Assembly: GCA_900549215.1 (NCBI GenBank)
Contig: URNJ01000066.1
Span: 1-8,925 of the forward strand
Reading direction: 5' to 3'
Origin: an uncultured Collinsella sp.
GTDB taxonomy: Bacteria; Actinomycetota; Coriobacteriia; Coriobacteriales; Coriobacteriaceae
DNA length: 8,925 bases
Part shown: positions 1 through 6,576 of the stretch, one piece after another
Numbering within the stretch: the stretch's first letter is position 1
How the letters are laid out: every line of letters begins with the position of its first letter
Translations under genes and position numbers: made by a program
Notes under the pieces: model-generated
What the model was told of the DNA's origin: nothing
Seen by the model: the letters and a program-made list of their open reading frames with translations, nothing else
The model's database searches: none

Positions 1-1618
1 CGAGCAGGCGCTGGAGCTTGAGCGCTCGCGTTCGTCAGCCGCTTTGCAGGAGGCAGAGTCTCAGCGCAACGCTCAGCTTGTCGAGCAGAAGAATGCTGCA
101 GCTCAGCAGCTGGCACAAGAGGTTGCCAAGCGCGATGCTGAGCTTGCCGAGCTGCGCGCCAAGCTCGAGGGCGCTGCCACAGAGCGCGAGAGTGCAAGCC
201 AGCGTGCGGCGGTTGAGGCCCGCGCCGATGCTCAAAAGGAGAATGCCGAGCTGCAGCGCGAGATCGACAACCTGCGTGCGCAGTTGGGGCGCAAAGATGA
301 TGAAGCCAGGCTTGCCGAGGCGGCGGCACGTAATGCTGCTCAAAACGATTTAGCTGCACGTGATGCTCAGATTGCCGAGCTGCAGGCCAGGCTTGCCGCG
401 GCGGACAAGGCCCAGGAGATGGCGCTTGCTGCTGCTGCGGCCGAGTCGCAGCGTGAGCTCGAGGCCGCTCGCAGCGAGGCCGAGCGCACGCTTGCTGACT
501 ATCGCGCGCAGGTACAAGAGAAGTTTTCCGTCGCAAAGGCTCAGTCCGAGCAGGAAGCCGAGGGTCTGCGTGCTCAGCTGCGCGAACAGGAACTGACGGC
601 CAAAATGAACCTATCGGAGGCGGTTGCCGCAGCAGAGCGTGAGCGTGACGAAGCGCGTGCCAAGCTGACGAGCGAGCTGGCGGTGCGCGATTCTCGCGAG
701 GAGCAAGCCAAGGCGGCACACGAGCTCGAGCTTGCGCAGGCCAAGCGCGCGAGCGATGACCTGATTCGCTACAAGGATGAAGAGATTGAGCGCCTTAAGG
801 ACATGAAGGTCCGCCTGTCCACCAAGATGGTGGGCGAGTCGCTCGAGCAGCACTGCGAGACCGAGTTCAACCGTCTGCGCATGACGGCGTTTCCCAACGC
901 GTACTTCGAGAAAGATAACGATGCGTCCGAGGGTACCAAAGGCGACTTTATCTTCCGCGAGTGCGACGCAAGCGGTAACGAGGTCATTTCGATTATGTTC
1001 GAGATGAAAAACGAGAACGACGAGACCACGACCAAGCATAAAAACGAGGACTTCTTTAAGAAACTCGATCACGATCGCCGCCAAAAAGGCTGTGAGTACG
1101 CGGTGCTCTGCACGCTGCTCGAGCCCGAGAGCGAGCTCTATAACGCAGGGATAGTCGACGTGAGCTATCGCTACGAGAAGATGTACGTGATCCGCCCGCA
1201 GTTTTTCATTCCCATGATTACGCTTCTTCGCAACGCCGCCATGGGTTCGCTGCGCTATAAGCAGGAGCTAGCGGAGTACAAACAGCAGAATATCGACGTT
1301 ACGAACTTCGAAGCCAAGATGGAAAAGTTCAAGAATGATTTCGGTCGCAACTACGAGATCGCGAGCCGCAAGTTCCAAACGGCGATTGATGAGATCGACA
1401 AGACGATTAGCCATCTGCAGAAAACCAAGGAGGCGTTGCTGTCCTCCGAGAACAATCTGCGCCTAGCCAACAAGAAGGCCGACGATCTTACCATTCGCAA
1501 GCTCACGTGGGGCAACAAGACCATGAAGGCGGCGTTTGACGAGGCGCGCGGGGCTGCGTCAGAGACAAACGATGAGCCAGCCGAGGCGGATTCGTATGAG
1601 ATCGAGGATGCCGAGTAA
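1..1618 (+). CDS. Coiled-coil protein with C-terminal DUF2130 domain (5' partial)
   Basis: The reading frame is open from base 2 to the TAA at 1616-1618, giving 538 visible residues. A TTG at 44 is not a convincing start, because the same coiled-coil pattern (Glu-Gln-Ala-Leu-Glu-Leu) continues to the window edge, so the true start lies upstream. Visible residues 1 to about 260 are an Ala/Glu/Arg/Gln-rich heptad-like coiled coil. Residues about 265-480 match the DUF2130 family as I know it, including the Met-Val-Gly-Glu-Ser-Leu-Glu-Gln-His block and the Lys-Gly-Asp-Phe-Ile-Phe-Arg block. Within it, Asp315 followed by Glu334-Met-Lys336 resembles a PD-(D/E)xK nuclease core; this is inference. 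A second coiled coil (about 420-490) and an acidic tail close the protein. There is no membrane segment. The cellular role of DUF2130 proteins is not known to me; DNA binding or cleavage is only a guess. Family assignment is fairly sure, function is not. Confidence 0.88.
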   Translation, partial: EQALELERSRSSAALQEAESQRNAQLVEQKNAAAQQLAQEVAKRDAELAELRAKLEGAATERESASQRAAVEARADAQKENAELQREIDNLRAQLGRKDDEARLAEAAARNAAQNDLAARDAQIAELQARLAAADKAQEMALAAAAAESQRELEAARSEAERTLADYRAQVQEKFSVAKAQSEQEAEGLRAQLREQELTAKMNLSEAVAAAERERDEARAKLTSELAVRDSREEQAKAAHELELAQAKRASDDLIRYKDEEIERLKDMKVRLSTKMVGESLEQHCETEFNRLRMTAFPNAYFEKDNDASEGTKGDFIFRECDASGNEVISIMFEMKNENDETTTKHKNEDFFKKLDHDRRQKGCEYAVLCTLLEPESELYNAGIVDVSYRYEKMYVIRPQFFIPMITLLRNAAMGSLRYKQELAEYKQQNIDVTNFEAKMEKFKNDFGRNYEIASRKFQTAIDEIDKTISHLQKTKEALLSSENNLRLANKKADDLTIRKLTWGNKTMKAAFDEARGAASETNDEPAEADSYEIEDAE

Positions 1619-1637
1619 GGTATAGCGGATAGTGCAA

Positions 1638-1675
1638 AAGCGGGGCCGCTGGCGAAATTGCCAACGGCCCCGCTT
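1638..1675. terminator. Bidirectional rho-independent terminator between convergent genes
   Basis: An 11-bp perfect stem (AAGCGGGGCCG with CGGCCCCGCTT) continues past one C/A mismatch into four more pairs (TGGC with GCCA) and a six-base loop. It begins 20 bases after the stop of the DUF2130 gene and ends 23 bases before the stop of the convergent helicase gene. A T-rich tract follows on the + strand (CTTCGTTTCGTTTC). On the - strand the stem ends in CTTTT. It most likely serves both genes. Confidence 0.85.
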
Positions 1676-1697
1676 CGTTTCGTTTCGGTACGTTCGG

Positions 1698-4379
1698 CTA
1701 GTCCTCGAGCAGGTCCTCGATAAAGCCGACGCGGTAGTTTTTGAAGATGACCTCGCCGCCGTCTTGCGTGGCGTCCAGATCGACATCGCCCATGATGCCA
1801 AAATCGTGGTCGCCATCCTCGTCGGCAAAGATCTGGTGCACGTGCCATACGTGCGCGGTCTTCTCGTCGGACTCGTCAATGGAAAACATCGCGGCGCTGC
1901 GGGCATCTCCGTCGGTGAGGATTTCCTCGTGCTGCTCGTGGTAAGCGTCGAGTGCTTTTTGCCAGCGGATCTCGCTCATGCCCCAGTCGTCGTCGAGCTC
2001 GCCCAGGTCGCGAACATGCTCGCGGGCGGCAAGGGTCACGCGGCGGAAGAGCGCGTTGCGCACCAGCAGGGTGCAGCCACGGCGGTCTGCCACGACTTCG
2101 TCGATGCCCTGCGGCGGTGCGGCATCGAGGGCTGCCGGGTTGCCGGCGTTCTCCCACTCATCCACCAGGCTCGAGTCCACCGAGCGCACCACAAAGCCCA
2201 GCCACGAGATAATGTCGCGCAGGCGCTCGTCGCGCTTCTCAATGGGTACGGTGCGGTCGAGCGAACGGTAAGCCTCTGCCAGGTAGCGCAGCAAAATGCC
2301 CTCGGAGCGGGCGATGCCGAGCTTTTGAATGTAGCCCTTAAAATCGCTCGCGCTTTCCAGCATATCGCGCAGGACGCTCTTGGGAGAGAGCTGGTAGTCG
2401 TTTGCCCAGGGCACTTCCTGGCAGTACTTGTCAAAGGCGGCATCGAGCAAATCCTCGAGCGGCTTTTCGTACGTGACGTCTTGAATGCGCTCCAAGCGCT
2501 CCTCATACTCGATGCCGTCGGCCTTCATTTCGGCCATAGCGCGATCGCGTGCGGCGCGCTCCTGTGCGCGCAGCACCTGCTTGGGATCCTCGAGCGTTGC
2601 CTCGACCATTGAGATTAGATCCATGGTATAGGTCTCGCTCTCGGGATCGAGCAGCTCCAATGCGGCAAGCAAGAACGGCGAGAGCGGCTGATCGAGCGCG
2701 AAGTCCTCGGGCAGATCGACCGTCAGCGCATAGTCGATGTCTGGTGCGGCGTCAGTCGGGGCGTCGGGTGCGGGCGGCACCTCGGTGCGAACGACGACGC
2801 CGGAATCGATGAGCGTGGCGAAGATTTCGTCGGCGCGAACCTCGAGCTTGGCCTTTTCCTCGGGGGTCTGCAAGCTCGTCTCGATGAGGTCGTGTACGCG
2901 GGCTCGGGCATCGCCGCCCTGCTCGACCACGCTAATCACCATGGAGTGTGTGATGCGCAGGCGCGGCTTGAGCGTCTCGGGCTGCGTCTCGATCAGGCGC
3001 TCAAAGGTCTGCTTGTTCCAGGTGACAAAGCCCTCGGGGGCCTTTTTCTTTTTAATCTTACGGAGCTTTTTGGGGTCGTCGCCCGCTTTGGCCATAAGCT
3101 TGGCATTCTCGATCTCGTGCTCGGGTGCCTCGGCAATCACCATGCCCTCGGTATCAAAGCCCGAGCGGCCGGCGCGACCGGCAATCTGGTGGAACTCGCG
3201 GGCGCGCAGACGACGCATCTTGTAGCCATCGAACTTGGTGAGCGCGGTGAGCACCACGGTGTGGATGGGTACGTTGATGCCGACGCCGAGCGTATCGGTG
3301 CCGCAGATGACGGGCAGCAGACCCTGCTGCGCCAAGCGCTCGACCAGCAGGCGATAGCGCGGCAACATGCCAGCATGGTGCACGCCGACGCCGCATCCAA
3401 GCAGGCGCTTGAGAATCTTACCAAAGGCCGTCGAGAAGCTCGTGCCCTTGGCCGCTTCCTTGATGGCCTCGCGCTGCTCCTTGCTGGCGATGCCAAAATT
3501 GGCGAGTGACTGTGCCGTCGCAAGTGCGGCATCCTGGCTAAAGTGCACGATGTAGAGCGGGGCCTCGCCGCGACGCATCGCGAGCTCGACGGTGCCCTCG
3601 AGGGAGGTCGTCACATAGTCGTAGCTCAGCGGTACGGGACGCGGGGCGTCGACGACTAGGTCGCAGGTAGCGCCGGTGTGTTCCTCGAGCGAGGCGGCGA
3701 TCGCGGTGACATCGCCGAGCGTGGCGCTCATGAGCATGAATTGCGTGTGGGGCAGGGTGAGCAGCGGCACCTGCCAGGCCCAGCCGCGGTCGGGGTCGGC
3801 AAAGTAGTGGAACTCGTCCATGGCCACGCAGCCCACATCGGCGTCCTCACCCTCGCGCAGCGCATCGTTGGCAAGGATTTCGGCCGTGCAGCAGATGACG
3901 GGCGCCTTGGTGTTGATGTGCGTATCGCCGGTGATCATGCCGACGTTGTCGCGGCCGAGCACCTGTACAAGGTCGAAAAACTTCTCGCTGACCAGGGCCT
4001 TGATGGGGGCCGTGTAATAGCAGCGCTTGCCCTGCGCCATGCCCATAAAGAGCATGCCCAGCGCGACGAGCGATTTACCCGATCCGGTCGGTGTGCCTAA
4101 AATGACGTGATCGCCGGCAGCCAGGTCCATGAGGGCCTCTTCTTGGTGGTCCCACAGCTCAATGCCGCGATCGCTCGTCCATTCAAAGAAGCGTTCGAAG
4201 GCTTGATCGGGCGTGAGCCATGGTTCGGGCTCGCTGCCGTCCTCGGGCTCCCACCAGGTGGGGGAGAGCGCGCCGAGCGAGCCAAACTCGGCTTCGGTTC
4301 CCGTGCCGCCCGAGAATGAGCTGGCGGCCCCGGCACCGGAAACGGTGCTGGCAGCGGTATCTGTCGTGGTCTGTGCCAT
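1698..4379 (-). CDS. Ski2-like DEAD/DEAH-box helicase with DUF3516 C-terminal domain
   Basis: This 893-residue protein is an ATP-dependent superfamily 2 helicase, probably acting on RNA in the cytoplasm. Residues 1-40 are a Ser/Gly/Ala-rich tail likely to be disordered. Helicase motifs appear in order: WDHQEEAL near 76, Walker A GTPTGSGKS at 95-103, DEFH at 188-191, SAT at 218-220, VHHAGMLPRYR at 333-343, GTDTLGVGINVP at 360-371 and HQIAGRAGRSG at 397-407. These features, especially the HHAGM and motif V forms, are typical of the Ski2/Mtr4/HelY branch. A basic linker (about 437-446) precedes a C-terminal half of about 440 residues that fits DUF3516, a domain seen with actinobacterial helicases. 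The ATG at 4379 has GAGAGAAAG seven bases upstream, which supports this start. The gene lies 98 bases downstream of the trmB-like gene on the same strand. All catalytic motifs look intact. The substrate is not known from sequence. Confidence 0.92.
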   Translation of the reverse strand: MAQTTTDTAASTVSGAGAASSFSGGTGTEAEFGSLGALSPTWWEPEDGSEPEPWLTPDQAFERFFEWTSDRGIELWDHQEEALMDLAAGDHVILGTPTGSGKSLVALGMLFMGMAQGKRCYYTAPIKALVSEKFFDLVQVLGRDNVGMITGDTHINTKAPVICCTAEILANDALREGEDADVGCVAMDEFHYFADPDRGWAWQVPLLTLPHTQFMLMSATLGDVTAIAASLEEHTGATCDLVVDAPRPVPLSYDYVTTSLEGTVELAMRRGEAPLYIVHFSQDAALATAQSLANFGIASKEQREAIKEAAKGTSFSTAFGKILKRLLGCGVGVHHAGMLPRYRLLVERLAQQGLLPVICGTDTLGVGINVPIHTVVLTALTKFDGYKMRRLRAREFHQIAGRAGRSGFDTEGMVIAEAPEHEIENAKLMAKAGDDPKKLRKIKKKKAPEGFVTWNKQTFERLIETQPETLKPRLRITHSMVISVVEQGGDARARVHDLIETSLQTPEEKAKLEVRADEIFATLIDSGVVVRTEVPPAPDAPTDAAPDIDYALTVDLPEDFALDQPLSPFLLAALELLDPESETYTMDLISMVEATLEDPKQVLRAQERAARDRAMAEMKADGIEYEERLERIQDVTYEKPLEDLLDAAFDKYCQEVPWANDYQLSPKSVLRDMLESASDFKGYIQKLGIARSEGILLRYLAEAYRSLDRTVPIEKRDERLRDIISWLGFVVRSVDSSLVDEWENAGNPAALDAAPPQGIDEVVADRRGCTLLVRNALFRRVTLAAREHVRDLGELDDDWGMSEIRWQKALDAYHEQHEEILTDGDARSAAMFSIDESDEKTAHVWHVHQIFADEDGDHDFGIMGDVDLDATQDGGEVIFKNYRVGFIEDLLED

Positions 4380-4412
4380 GTGGTTGCTTTCTCTCGCGAT
4401 TGTCCGCCAACT

Positions 4413-4418
4413 ATTATG
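4413..4418 (-). promoter_or_regulatory. Possible -10 element for the helicase gene
   Basis: On the - strand CATAAT matches the -10 consensus at five of six positions. It would start transcription near 4406, giving a leader of about 27 bases that still contains the GAGAGAAAG ribosome site (4387-4395). The -35 region is GC-rich and poor, so the promoter may be weak, or the gene may be read through from the trmB-like gene, as I see no T-tailed terminator between them. A 10-bp palindrome GCGGCGCCGC lies just upstream (4424-4433). Confidence 0.3.
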
Positions 4419-4477
4419 GCGTAGCGGCGCCGCGGGGTGCCAGCGCGCGAGAAAATGCAGGAAATGGGCGCGTGAAG

Positions 4478-5317
4478 TTAGTGCTCTTGCGGCAGGCGCT
4501 TCTTGCCTTTGCGGGCGCGGTTTCTAAAGTTCTCGACGGCTTCTTCCATGCCCAGAGGTACATAGGTGAGCTCATCGAGGTTATCGGGCAGGTAGCAGGC
4601 AAGGCTTTGCTCCTGCGCGCGTCCTACTGTGAGCTGTTCGTCGGTTGGCTGCGTGCCGGGTGTGGCGCAGATGCCATAGACAGCGGCGCCCATTTCGCGC
4701 GTGCGGCATTCATATTCGGTCTCGGGATGCTCGGGATGGTCGCGGCGAACGTCGTCACTTACCCAAAGCGTGTCGTAGCCGGCCGAGGCAAACTGCCCCA
4801 GGGCGTAGTCGCGCAATGGCTTGCTGTCGGTTCGCAGCGTGACGGTGGCGCCGGCTGCAAGGAGCGGACGGTAGAGCATCAAATGGTCGACATGGACGAG
4901 TCGTTTTTTGGCGTACTTGGCCTTGGGCTGCGGCGTGGGAAAGTTGATGGTGATGGCATCCAGCTCGCCTGCGGCGAATAGCTGCGGCAGCGATGCGGCG
5001 CCTCGGGGCAGGACGAGTGCGTTGGGCAACTCCTGCTCGCAGATTTTCTGCGCGGCATAGGCAATGCAGATGGGCTCCTGGTCCATACCGATAAAGAGGG
5101 TGTTTGGCTCGTGGGCTGCGCGCTCTACAAGGTACGTTCCCTTGCCGCAGCCAAGGTCCAGGTGAAGGTGTTCAAAGGGCTTGCTGCCAACTGGCGCACA
5201 GGCCTTGCGCCAATCTCCGGCATAGGCCTCGGGGTTCGTCTCAATCGCATCGGCGTAGCGCTCCAGGCGCTCTTCGAGCACAAAGTTCTTAGGCGTGCGA
5301 ACGTGGACGGCTCCCAT
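4478..5317 (-). CDS. trmB: tRNA (guanine-N7)-methyltransferase, TrmB-like
   Basis: The 279-residue product fits the TrmB family, which uses SAM to methylate N7 of guanosine 46 in the variable loop of tRNA. Visible marks are the SAM-binding loop DLGCGKGTYL at 54-63, the acidic Asp79 (GMDQEP) after the second strand, the region INFPTPQPK at 124-132 followed by the basic AKYAKKRL, and the C-terminal TEYECR at 200-205, matching the family's TxYE signature. The family's usual DPW in the middle motif is TPQ here, so this is a divergent member. The chain continues about 70 residues past TEYECR, ending in a basic tail (NFRNRARKGKKRL), longer than typical bacterial TrmB proteins. The ATG at 5317 has AAGGAG four bases upstream (5322-5327). 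It is preceded by a terminator (5374-5399), so it probably has its own promoter, and the helicase follows 98 bases later. A different class I RNA methyltransferase is possible but less likely. Confidence 0.8.
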   Translation of the reverse strand: MGAVHVRTPKNFVLEERLERYADAIETNPEAYAGDWRKACAPVGSKPFEHLHLDLGCGKGTYLVERAAHEPNTLFIGMDQEPICIAYAAQKICEQELPNALVLPRGAASLPQLFAAGELDAITINFPTPQPKAKYAKKRLVHVDHLMLYRPLLAAGATVTLRTDSKPLRDYALGQFASAGYDTLWVSDDVRRDHPEHPETEYECRTREMGAAVYGICATPGTQPTDEQLTVGRAQEQSLACYLPDNLDELTYVPLGMEEAVENFRNRARKGKKRLPQEH

Positions 5318-5334
5318 GAGGCTCCTTGGTCATA

Positions 5335-5366
5335 AGTATGGAACGCATAGCTGCGCGTTCCGTCAA
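5335..5366 (-). promoter_or_regulatory. Weak candidate promoter / inverted repeat upstream of the trmB-like gene
   Basis: On the - strand TTGACG (5361-5366) resembles a -35 box and CATACT (5335-5340) resembles a -10 box, but the 20-base spacer is long and the implied leader very short. Between and overlapping them is a 7-bp inverted repeat, GGAACGC (5340-5346) with GCGTTCC (5355-5361), separated by eight bases. It could be an operator or a leader hairpin. The call is tentative. Confidence 0.2.
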
Positions 5367-5373
5367 TGGGTTG

Positions 5374-5399
5374 AAAAAAAGGCGGGCATAGTTTGCCCG
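5374..5399 (-). terminator. Rho-independent terminator of the Trm9-like methyltransferase gene
   Basis: On the - strand the hairpin CGGGCA-(five bases)-TGCCCG (5399 to 5383) is followed, after two C residues, by seven T residues (5380 to 5374). It lies 38 bases after the stop of the methyltransferase gene and separates it from the trmB-like gene, so the two - strand genes are probably transcribed separately. Confidence 0.85.
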
Positions 5400-5436
5400 A
5401 AAGATGCGGTGCAGCTCGACGGCGAGTCGTCGGTGC

Positions 5437-6309
5437 CTACAGGCGCTTGAGAATCACATAGCGGTTGAGCTCGCCGCTGCGACCGTCGGCATGGAAGCGC
5501 TCAAGCTCGCGCACGGGGACCTCGCCGCTCTTGTAGAACGTACGGACGCCGCGCACCAGGTCGGTGATCTGCTGATCGTCAAAGTGATGGCAATAGCGGT
5601 AGGCGTGGCGGTCGTTTTGCCAGCCGATGAGGTGGTCGCCGGCTTCAAACTGCGCGGAATCGTAACCTTCAAACGGCGGGGTGAGCTCGGCACGGGCCTC
5701 GGCGCGAACGGCCTTGCGCGCCATGCGCTCGTCATTCATAAACTCCCAAAAGCTGATGGCGATGATGCCGCCCGGGCGTGTCTGGCGCACCAGGGCGTCG
5801 AGCACGCGCACGCGGTACTCGCACGACGGCACGTGGTGCATAAAGCCAAAGCAGACCGAGATGTCGGCGAGCGGGGCGTCGAAAAGCACGTCGGGCGTCT
5901 CGGCGGGATTGAGTTTCATAAGGGCATCGAGCACGTCGAGTTCCTGGAAGTGCAGGTTGGGAATGCGCAGGGCGTGGCCACGTGCATCGATGGCCAGGTC
6001 CTGGCATGAGTCGACGCCATAGAACTCAAACGGGCAGCTGGCATCTGCCGAGGGATTTGCACCGTCGACGCCCTTGGCGGCAAGTGCGCCGCCGGCGGCA
6101 AAGTTCTCGAATCGCATATTGCCGCAGGCAAGATCGAAGACGCGGACGGGATGCTCGATGGTGGCGACGTCGAGCTGTTCGAGTGCGATGTCCATGGTGC
6201 GGACCCAGCCCGGCCACGGGGCCTGGCGCGTATCGGAGAAGGAGGCGGAGTGCTCGCGATAGAACGTGTTGTTGAGCTGGATGAGCGATGAGGCGAAATC
6301 GCGGTTCAC
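5437..6309 (-). CDS. Class I SAM-dependent methyltransferase, Trm9/ALKBH8-like
   Basis: A 290-residue methyltransferase with the start placed at the GTG at 6309. That codon has GGAGGGAG nine bases upstream (6319-6326), and longer readings of the frame lack a ribosome site and run into the divergent gene. The fold marks are visible: SAM loop DLACGNMRF at 59-67, acidic YGVD ending at Asp100, CFGFMHH at 153-159 and PGGIIAISFWEF at 179-190. Two regions recall the Trm9/ALKBH8 tRNA wobble-uridine methyltransferase family. These are the N-terminal block FSDTRQAPWPGW (24-35), like the FxxTRxxPWP block of that family, and the C-terminal block GDHLIGWQ...HAYRYCHHF (224-243), like its D-x-LVPW...RYYHxF segment. 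Eukaryotic Trm9 methylates cm5U34 to mcm5U34. Whether this protein does so is inference. An insertion between 71 and 95 lengthens the region after the SAM loop. It ends in its own terminator. Alternative: a small-molecule methyltransferase. Confidence 0.82.
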   Translation of the reverse strand: MNRDFASSLIQLNNTFYREHSASFSDTRQAPWPGWVRTMDIALEQLDVATIEHPVRVFDLACGNMRFENFAAGGALAAKGVDGANPSADASCPFEFYGVDSCQDLAIDARGHALRIPNLHFQELDVLDALMKLNPAETPDVLFDAPLADISVCFGFMHHVPSCEYRVRVLDALVRQTRPGGIIAISFWEFMNDERMARKAVRAEARAELTPPFEGYDSAQFEAGDHLIGWQNDRHAYRYCHHFDDQQITDLVRGVRTFYKSGEVPVRELERFHADGRSGELNRYVILKRL

Positions 6310-6318
6310 GGCGCGGGA

Positions 6319-6326
6319 CTCCCTCC
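6319..6326 (-). promoter_or_regulatory. Shine-Dalgarno site deciding the GTG start of the methyltransferase
   Basis: On the - strand GGAGGGAG stands nine bases before GTG at 6309-6307. No upstream ATG in the same frame (for example Met-Val-Val-Pro, beginning near 6355) has a comparable ribosome site, so this site fixes the start. Confidence 0.75.
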
Positions 6327-6380
6327 GTTGGCGGTGCGGAATAAACGGTACGACCATACTACCGTTATCGCCGCAACGGG

Positions 6381-6456
6381 GACAACCGGGCTGCGGGTCA
6401 TTGCTTGGTTTGGACACATTTTCGCAGCTCATGCGCGCCCGCAACCGCCGGTTGTC
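6381..6456. repeat. Nested inverted repeat in the divergent intergenic region
   Basis: GACAACCGG (6381-6389) is repeated inverted as CCGGTTGTC (6448-6456). Inside them TGCGGG (6392-6397) is inverted as CCCGCA (6438-6443). A local hairpin CAACC-GCC-GGTTG (6442-6454) shares the right arm, so two foldings compete. CAAC-containing words also occur at 6374-6379 (CAACGG). The location between divergently transcribed genes suggests operator sites for the XRE regulator or a structured leader of the - strand gene. Which of these applies cannot be told from the sequence. On the - strand a perfect TTGACA sits at 6453-6458 without a good -10 partner. Confidence 0.5.
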
Positions 6457-6467
6457 AAAAATCCCAC

Positions 6468-6473
6468 TAAAAT
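6468..6473 (+). promoter_or_regulatory. Possible -10 element for the regulator/DUF4097 operon
   Basis: TAAAAT matches the -10 consensus at five of six positions and would give a leader of about 97 bases before the ATG at 6577. A short inverted repeat CCAC/GTGG (6464-6467 and 6476-6479) brackets it, which would suit an operator. The -35 region is GC-rich and poor. TAGATT at 6501-6506 is a weaker alternative. Confidence 0.3.
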
Positions 6474-6516
6474 AGGTGGCATGTTTTTGGCGGTGGCGGA
6501 TAGATTTTAACTGTGC

Positions 6517-6526
6517 AAGGCGCCTT
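6517..6526. promoter_or_regulatory. 10-bp perfect palindrome upstream of the XRE regulator gene
   Basis: AAGGCGCCTT reads the same on both strands and lies 51 bases before the regulator's ATG. It could be a dimer binding site used for autoregulation, but a 10-bp palindrome can also arise by chance in GC-rich DNA. Confidence 0.3.
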
Positions 6527-6576
6527 AAGAACAAAAGCGGTCCGGCGGCACGGCTGGCAAAAGCATAGGAGGAACC

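Noticed and set aside
44..46. TTG as the start codon of the first gene
   Set aside because: The frame is open and continues the same coiled-coil sequence to the left edge, so the gene is cut by the window.
1..500. Low-complexity DNA repeats in the coiled-coil region
   Set aside because: The repeated GAGCTTGCC and GCCGAGCTG words come from Ala/Glu/Leu codons in a coiled coil and show no regular DNA period.
611..1084. A 157-codon open frame on the - strand
   Set aside because: It is antisense to the DUF2130 gene, with no recognisable domain and no ribosome site noted.
1632..2612. A 326-codon open frame on the + strand
   Set aside because: It is antisense to the well-supported helicase gene and has no recognisable domain; long antisense frames are expected in GC-rich coding DNA.
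4220..4981. A 253-codon open frame on the + strand
   Set aside because: It is antisense to the trmB-like gene and the start of the helicase gene, with no family signature.
6341..6420. A CPRCG zinc-ribbon-like motif in the frame just upstream of the methyltransferase
   Set aside because: It lies before the best-supported start; it is a single Cys-x2-Cys pair with no second pair and probably a chance product of the repeat-rich region.
6430..6458. A promoter on the - strand built on the perfect TTGACA at 6453-6458
   Set aside because: At 16-19 base spacing the -10 positions read CGCATG, GCATGA or CATGAG, which are poor; TTGACA here may simply be part of the inverted repeat.
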